From assembly GCF_021134715.1 (NCBI RefSeq), contig NC_060018.1, positions 8,573,501 to 8,637,500 on the forward strand: DNA of 64,000 nt. The letters run 5' to 3'. This document shows positions 61,212 through 64,000 of the stretch, in pieces. Source of the stretch: Daphnia pulex (lineage: Eukaryota; Arthropoda; Branchiopoda; Diplostraca; Daphniidae). The notes under the pieces are model-generated. The model was not told where the DNA came from. It saw only the letters and a list, made by a program, of their open reading frames with translations, and did not search any database. Made by a program: the position numbers and the translations under genes. Every line of letters starts with the position of its first letter. Position 1 is the stretch's first letter.

Positions 61212-61731
61212 TGAAATCAGCTGTATGGAGACATACATAAAAAGGCCAGACAGTTTTTAATTAGCCATATAAATCACATAGATACGAACTGAACGATTAC
61301 GAAGATGCAAGGAATTAAAATTAAAATTAATTCATGTTCTGATTTTAATAATGGATACGGTTGGAAATTTTCTGTCTATTGAAAATCTTAGTAATGTAGC
61401 ATCCGCTAGATGCCTTCACCGAACACGTTTTGTGTACAATATTCCCAGGCCTTGGCTATTTTAATGAATAATAATAATTTTAATTTGGTTTAATTGTTTG
61501 TCTGTCTGCTCTTTCTGACTGTCACTGCTGTCTAGGTTCTAGCCTCTAGCACTGTCTAGCTTCTTTTTTTGACTAATATTGATGACTTGATGGTTAGGTA
61601 AAATAGATGAGCGCGTTTGAATGGATTAAGAACGATTTAAGAATTTTATTGTTTGATTATTGTAACATTATTGGGTTATTCAAAGCTGAACCTTTCTGTG
61701 ATCATATTCTTACTTTAATTTTGTGCAGGCA

Positions 61732-62299
61732 ATGGAGAATTACTTGTCAATGCATGAAAGTGAACTAGGTTTCGAGTGTTTTTCAAATTTCACTCCTGCT
61801 GAAGTTTTTGTTCAAGGTCTTGCAGGGTTCACTAACCAACATGACATTGATCACATAATTCGGGCACAGAAACAAATGTAATTTTGGAGAAGTTCAAGTA
61901 AACTCCATACTATTCACACTATACTTAAATTTATCATTTTCTTACTTTGACTTTGTATAGGCTTCAACGGTTTGAAAAGACAAATGAAATGCTAGTCAAC
62001 TGTAATACTCTGTCCCAAGTTCACCTTCAAAAGGCTAATGTAGAATTCAAGAAGCATGCACAGCTTTTGAATGAAGTAAAAAAGGACTTGGAGAATATCT
62101 TCAAGAGAATCAAAATCATGAAAGCCAAAGCAGCATCTCAATACCCACATCAATTTGAAGGCTAGTTCATACTGCATACATACATTTTTTAATTATTTTT
62201 TTTTAAGCTTATCCAAAATAATTGTTTTGATAAACAGATGCTGTAAGTAAAATTCAAACACCCATAGCAGAGGAGGATGAAAAAACAAAGGATGTATAA
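61732..62299 (+). CDS. KXD1: KxDL motif-containing protein (BORC/BLOC-1-associated), 3 exons
   Basis: Coding exons 61732-61877, 61961-62160 and 62238-62299; 135 residues. The core QKQMLQRFEKTNEMLVNCNTLSQ through LNEVKKDLENIFKRIKIMKAK is the small coiled-coil KxDL family, a BORC/BLOC-1-associated subunit that positions lysosomes and related organelles. The Lys-x-Asp-Leu signature reads KKDL. The first intron splits a Met codon (AT|G) with GT-AG borders. The last exon (DAVSKIQTPIAEEDEKTKDV) is in phase only if a GC-AG donor at 62161 is used; otherwise the frame stops at 62163-62165 after QFEG. Both forms keep the KxDL core. Confidence 0.9.
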
Positions 62300-63234
62300 T
62301 CTACACTACTTGAAAATGGCTTGCACTCATGATTTTGTGTTTAAATGTTAGAAATATAATTGAAGACTTCAATCAGTCATTATTTAAAAAATATAACATC
62401 GTCAGTTTTGATAGTTTGTGCATATATTTACAGCCGGAAAAGGTGCTGTTGAAAATCATAGTATTGCGCATCGGAGCCTATATACGTGTAGGCTACTTTC
62501 CTAAGATAAAAATGAAACACTAAGGCTAGGGATTATTTTTGTCGAATTTTATGTATTCTAGTCTTAACAGAGGTTTCGTAAATGTTATACTCTTTAATGT
62601 ACCAATGATGCGGCTCTCTGTTTCGAATGATATTTTTGTAGCTCTCAAACAAATTTGAATGTTATTTTCTGAAATTAGGCCTATGTATGTTATGGAACCC
62701 AAAACGGCAAACGATTTTAATGTCAATGGAATTATTTGTAATTAGTAGAATAATAAGAATAAATATAGATCGGCAGGAGATAGAAAAATAAACATTTTTA
62801 ATGTCATAAAGTTCCATAAAAAAAGCTAGGCCATATTATACTGTTATTTTATTAGCAAAAATGTTGTGAGAAGAATTATTACAACTACGAAACTACGAAA
62901 TATAAAAGGATATGCTAAATTTTTTAAAACAATGGTTTCAGATATCATCAGTATAAGCGCGTGTCTGAAAGGAAGGGTAATAACCAATAATTCCAAGCTT
63001 TATCACTGGGTGAGTTGCGGCCTTGCGGGAAGGGCGGTCGTGAGTCTGCCGCTAGAGTCTGACGAGAAGACGAATTCGCAGGCAGGCAGCAACGCTGTTT
63101 AGCTGTCAAAAATAAATTGCAAGTATTCAATTGTTGAAAACACGTTTACACTTAATTAACAATTCCAGTTGACCTGTTTCGTGGTTTCGTGCTTTTTCTT
63201 TTTCAGTTTTTTATTCAACCTCCTCATCCTCTAA
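62300..63234. other. intergenic DNA between KXD1 and the GAK-type kinase
   Basis: AT-rich 0.9 kb with an AATAAA at about 62788 that may end KXD1 transcripts. The stretch 63000-63100 is GC-richer and may belong to the kinase promoter. CTTTTTCTTTTTCAG just before the kinase start resembles a splice acceptor, so the 5' UTR may be spliced. Confidence 0.55.
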
Positions 63235-64000
63235 ATGGCCGATTTTTTAAAGTCAGCTGCTAACTATTTTACAGCAAGTAACAATGGCGCTTCTGAGAAT
63301 CCTCTCATTGGAGCTATGGTCAATGTCAATTCGGTGCAGCTTCGGATAAAACGTCAAATTGGAGAAGGTGATTTCGTTGTTACACGTTTCATATGAATTA
63401 ACTATTTACAACTTATGGCCAATCTTAGGTGGATATGCTTTTGTTTTTATTGCCCAAGATGTACAGAGCAATCAAGATTACGCTTTGAAAGTAATATAGA
63501 AACAAGACCATAGAATTAAATTTAACATGTACTATTATAATATGTATCTGATTATTCAATTTAATAGAGACTCATTGCAGCTGATACCGATGCTGTCAAA
63601 AGCATTATACAGGAAGTAGCATTTTTGGTAATTTGATATTAGATTGTTTCAAATAACATGCATTCAAAGTCCTTAGTTTTATTACATCATTTTTTCAGAA
63701 AAAACTAGCTGGTCATCCTCATGTGATCAATTTTATTTCTGCCTGCTGTAATGATAGAGGAGGAGGTTCAAAAGAATATTTAGTGGTCACTGAACTTTGT
63801 TCAGGTATCAGTACAGTTTCTTTTACCAATAAAAAATATATGTATGTATATTTTGTATTGGTTATATTTACAGGAGGAGCCTTGTTTGATGCATTGAGAG
63901 TACGAAACTCTCCATTAACACCAGAAGAAGTTAGTTCAGTATTTTGGCAAACATGTAAAGCTGTTCAAGCCCTTCACACCCTGGAACAACCTATAATCCA
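63235..64000 (+). CDS. GAK: cyclin-G-associated kinase/auxilin (GAK), N-terminal kinase part, cut by the window end
   Basis: Exons seen: 63235-63367, 63429-63490, 63568-63627, 63699-63804 and 63874 running off the end. Phases agree across every GT-AG border. The start MADFLKSAANYF is followed by VQLRIKRQIGEGGYAFVFIAQD (glycine loop), YALKRL (ATP-binding Lys65), IIQEVAFL (helix-C Glu81), then KKLAGHPHVINFISA and TELCSGGALFDAL. This pattern, including the GGYAFV loop, marks the NAK family. The AQDVQSNQ-YALK context and the N-terminus match GAK/auxilin better than AAK1 or BIKE. GAK phosphorylates clathrin adaptors and, through its C-terminal J domain, uncoats vesicles; those C-terminal parts lie beyond the window. 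Confidence 0.88.

Larger units (their letters stand above)
60928..61731. promoter_or_regulatory. shared divergent promoter of the pocket-protein and KXD1 genes
   Basis: About 0.8 kb separates the two start codons, which face away from each other. It contains a perfect E2F palindrome, a second E2F-like half site and a CCAAT box. TTTTGTGCAG before the KXD1 ATG looks like a splice acceptor, so KXD1 probably has a non-coding first exon within this interval. Confidence 0.6.

Overview
The window is animal nuclear DNA, most likely from an arthropod and plausibly a cladoceran crustacean close to Daphnia. The species is inferred: genes are split by short GT-AG introns of about 55-90 bases (plus a few very long ones), intergenic DNA is AT-rich, and the proteins are bilaterian families with a crustacean or insect flavour. 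There are no bacterial operons, CRISPR arrays or rRNA genes. One or two degenerate tRNA-like sequences occur.

Layout. (1) 28-34130, minus: alpha-catulin, a vinculin/alpha-catenin relative, in 12 coding exons. The first exon lies 22.4 kb from the second. This first intron is a graveyard of mobile DNA: a dead Tc1-like transposase with introns (25.07-26.45 kb), three DNA transposons nested inside one another (26.7-28.4 kb), inverted tRNA-Asp-like sequences (23.4-23.8 kb) and a satellite-like GATTCT block (28.6-29.4 kb). (2) 34.1-38.8 kb: GC-richer, microsatellite-rich 5' flank of alpha-catulin. (3) 38814-45534: a 6.7-kb hAT-like transposon with an exact 8-bp target duplication and long inverted repeats. 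It carries broken, intron-containing pieces of three unrelated cellular genes: TBC1D20 (Rab GAP), DNAI2 (axonemal dynein intermediate chain) and a platelet-activating-factor acetylhydrolase. (4) 48203-50466, plus: BAP1/Calypso deubiquitinase. (5) 53486-55819, plus: SLC10-family (bile-acid-type) transporter. (6) 57104-60927, minus: p107/p130-type retinoblastoma pocket protein. (7) 61732-62299, plus: KxDL protein KXD1, divergent from the pocket-protein gene, with E2F-like sites in the gap. (8) 63235 to the window end, plus: kinase domain of a GAK/auxilin-type kinase, cut by the edge.

The host genes have separate jobs: cytoskeletal scaffolding, chromatin deubiquitination, solute transport, cell-cycle repression, lysosome/BLOC positioning and clathrin uncoating. 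The only clear regulatory link is the shared 0.8-kb pocket-protein/KXD1 promoter. A perfect E2F palindrome there suggests that the pocket protein is controlled by the factors it represses.

The most notable object is the gene-carrying hAT-like element. It has captured introns as well as exons, from both strands, so the capture was at the DNA level. No transposase was recognised in it. All three payload genes are disrupted, so it looks like a non-autonomous gene-shuffling vehicle and not a functional gene cluster. Exon borders below were set by hand from splice consensus, phase agreement and remembered family alignments; no search was run.
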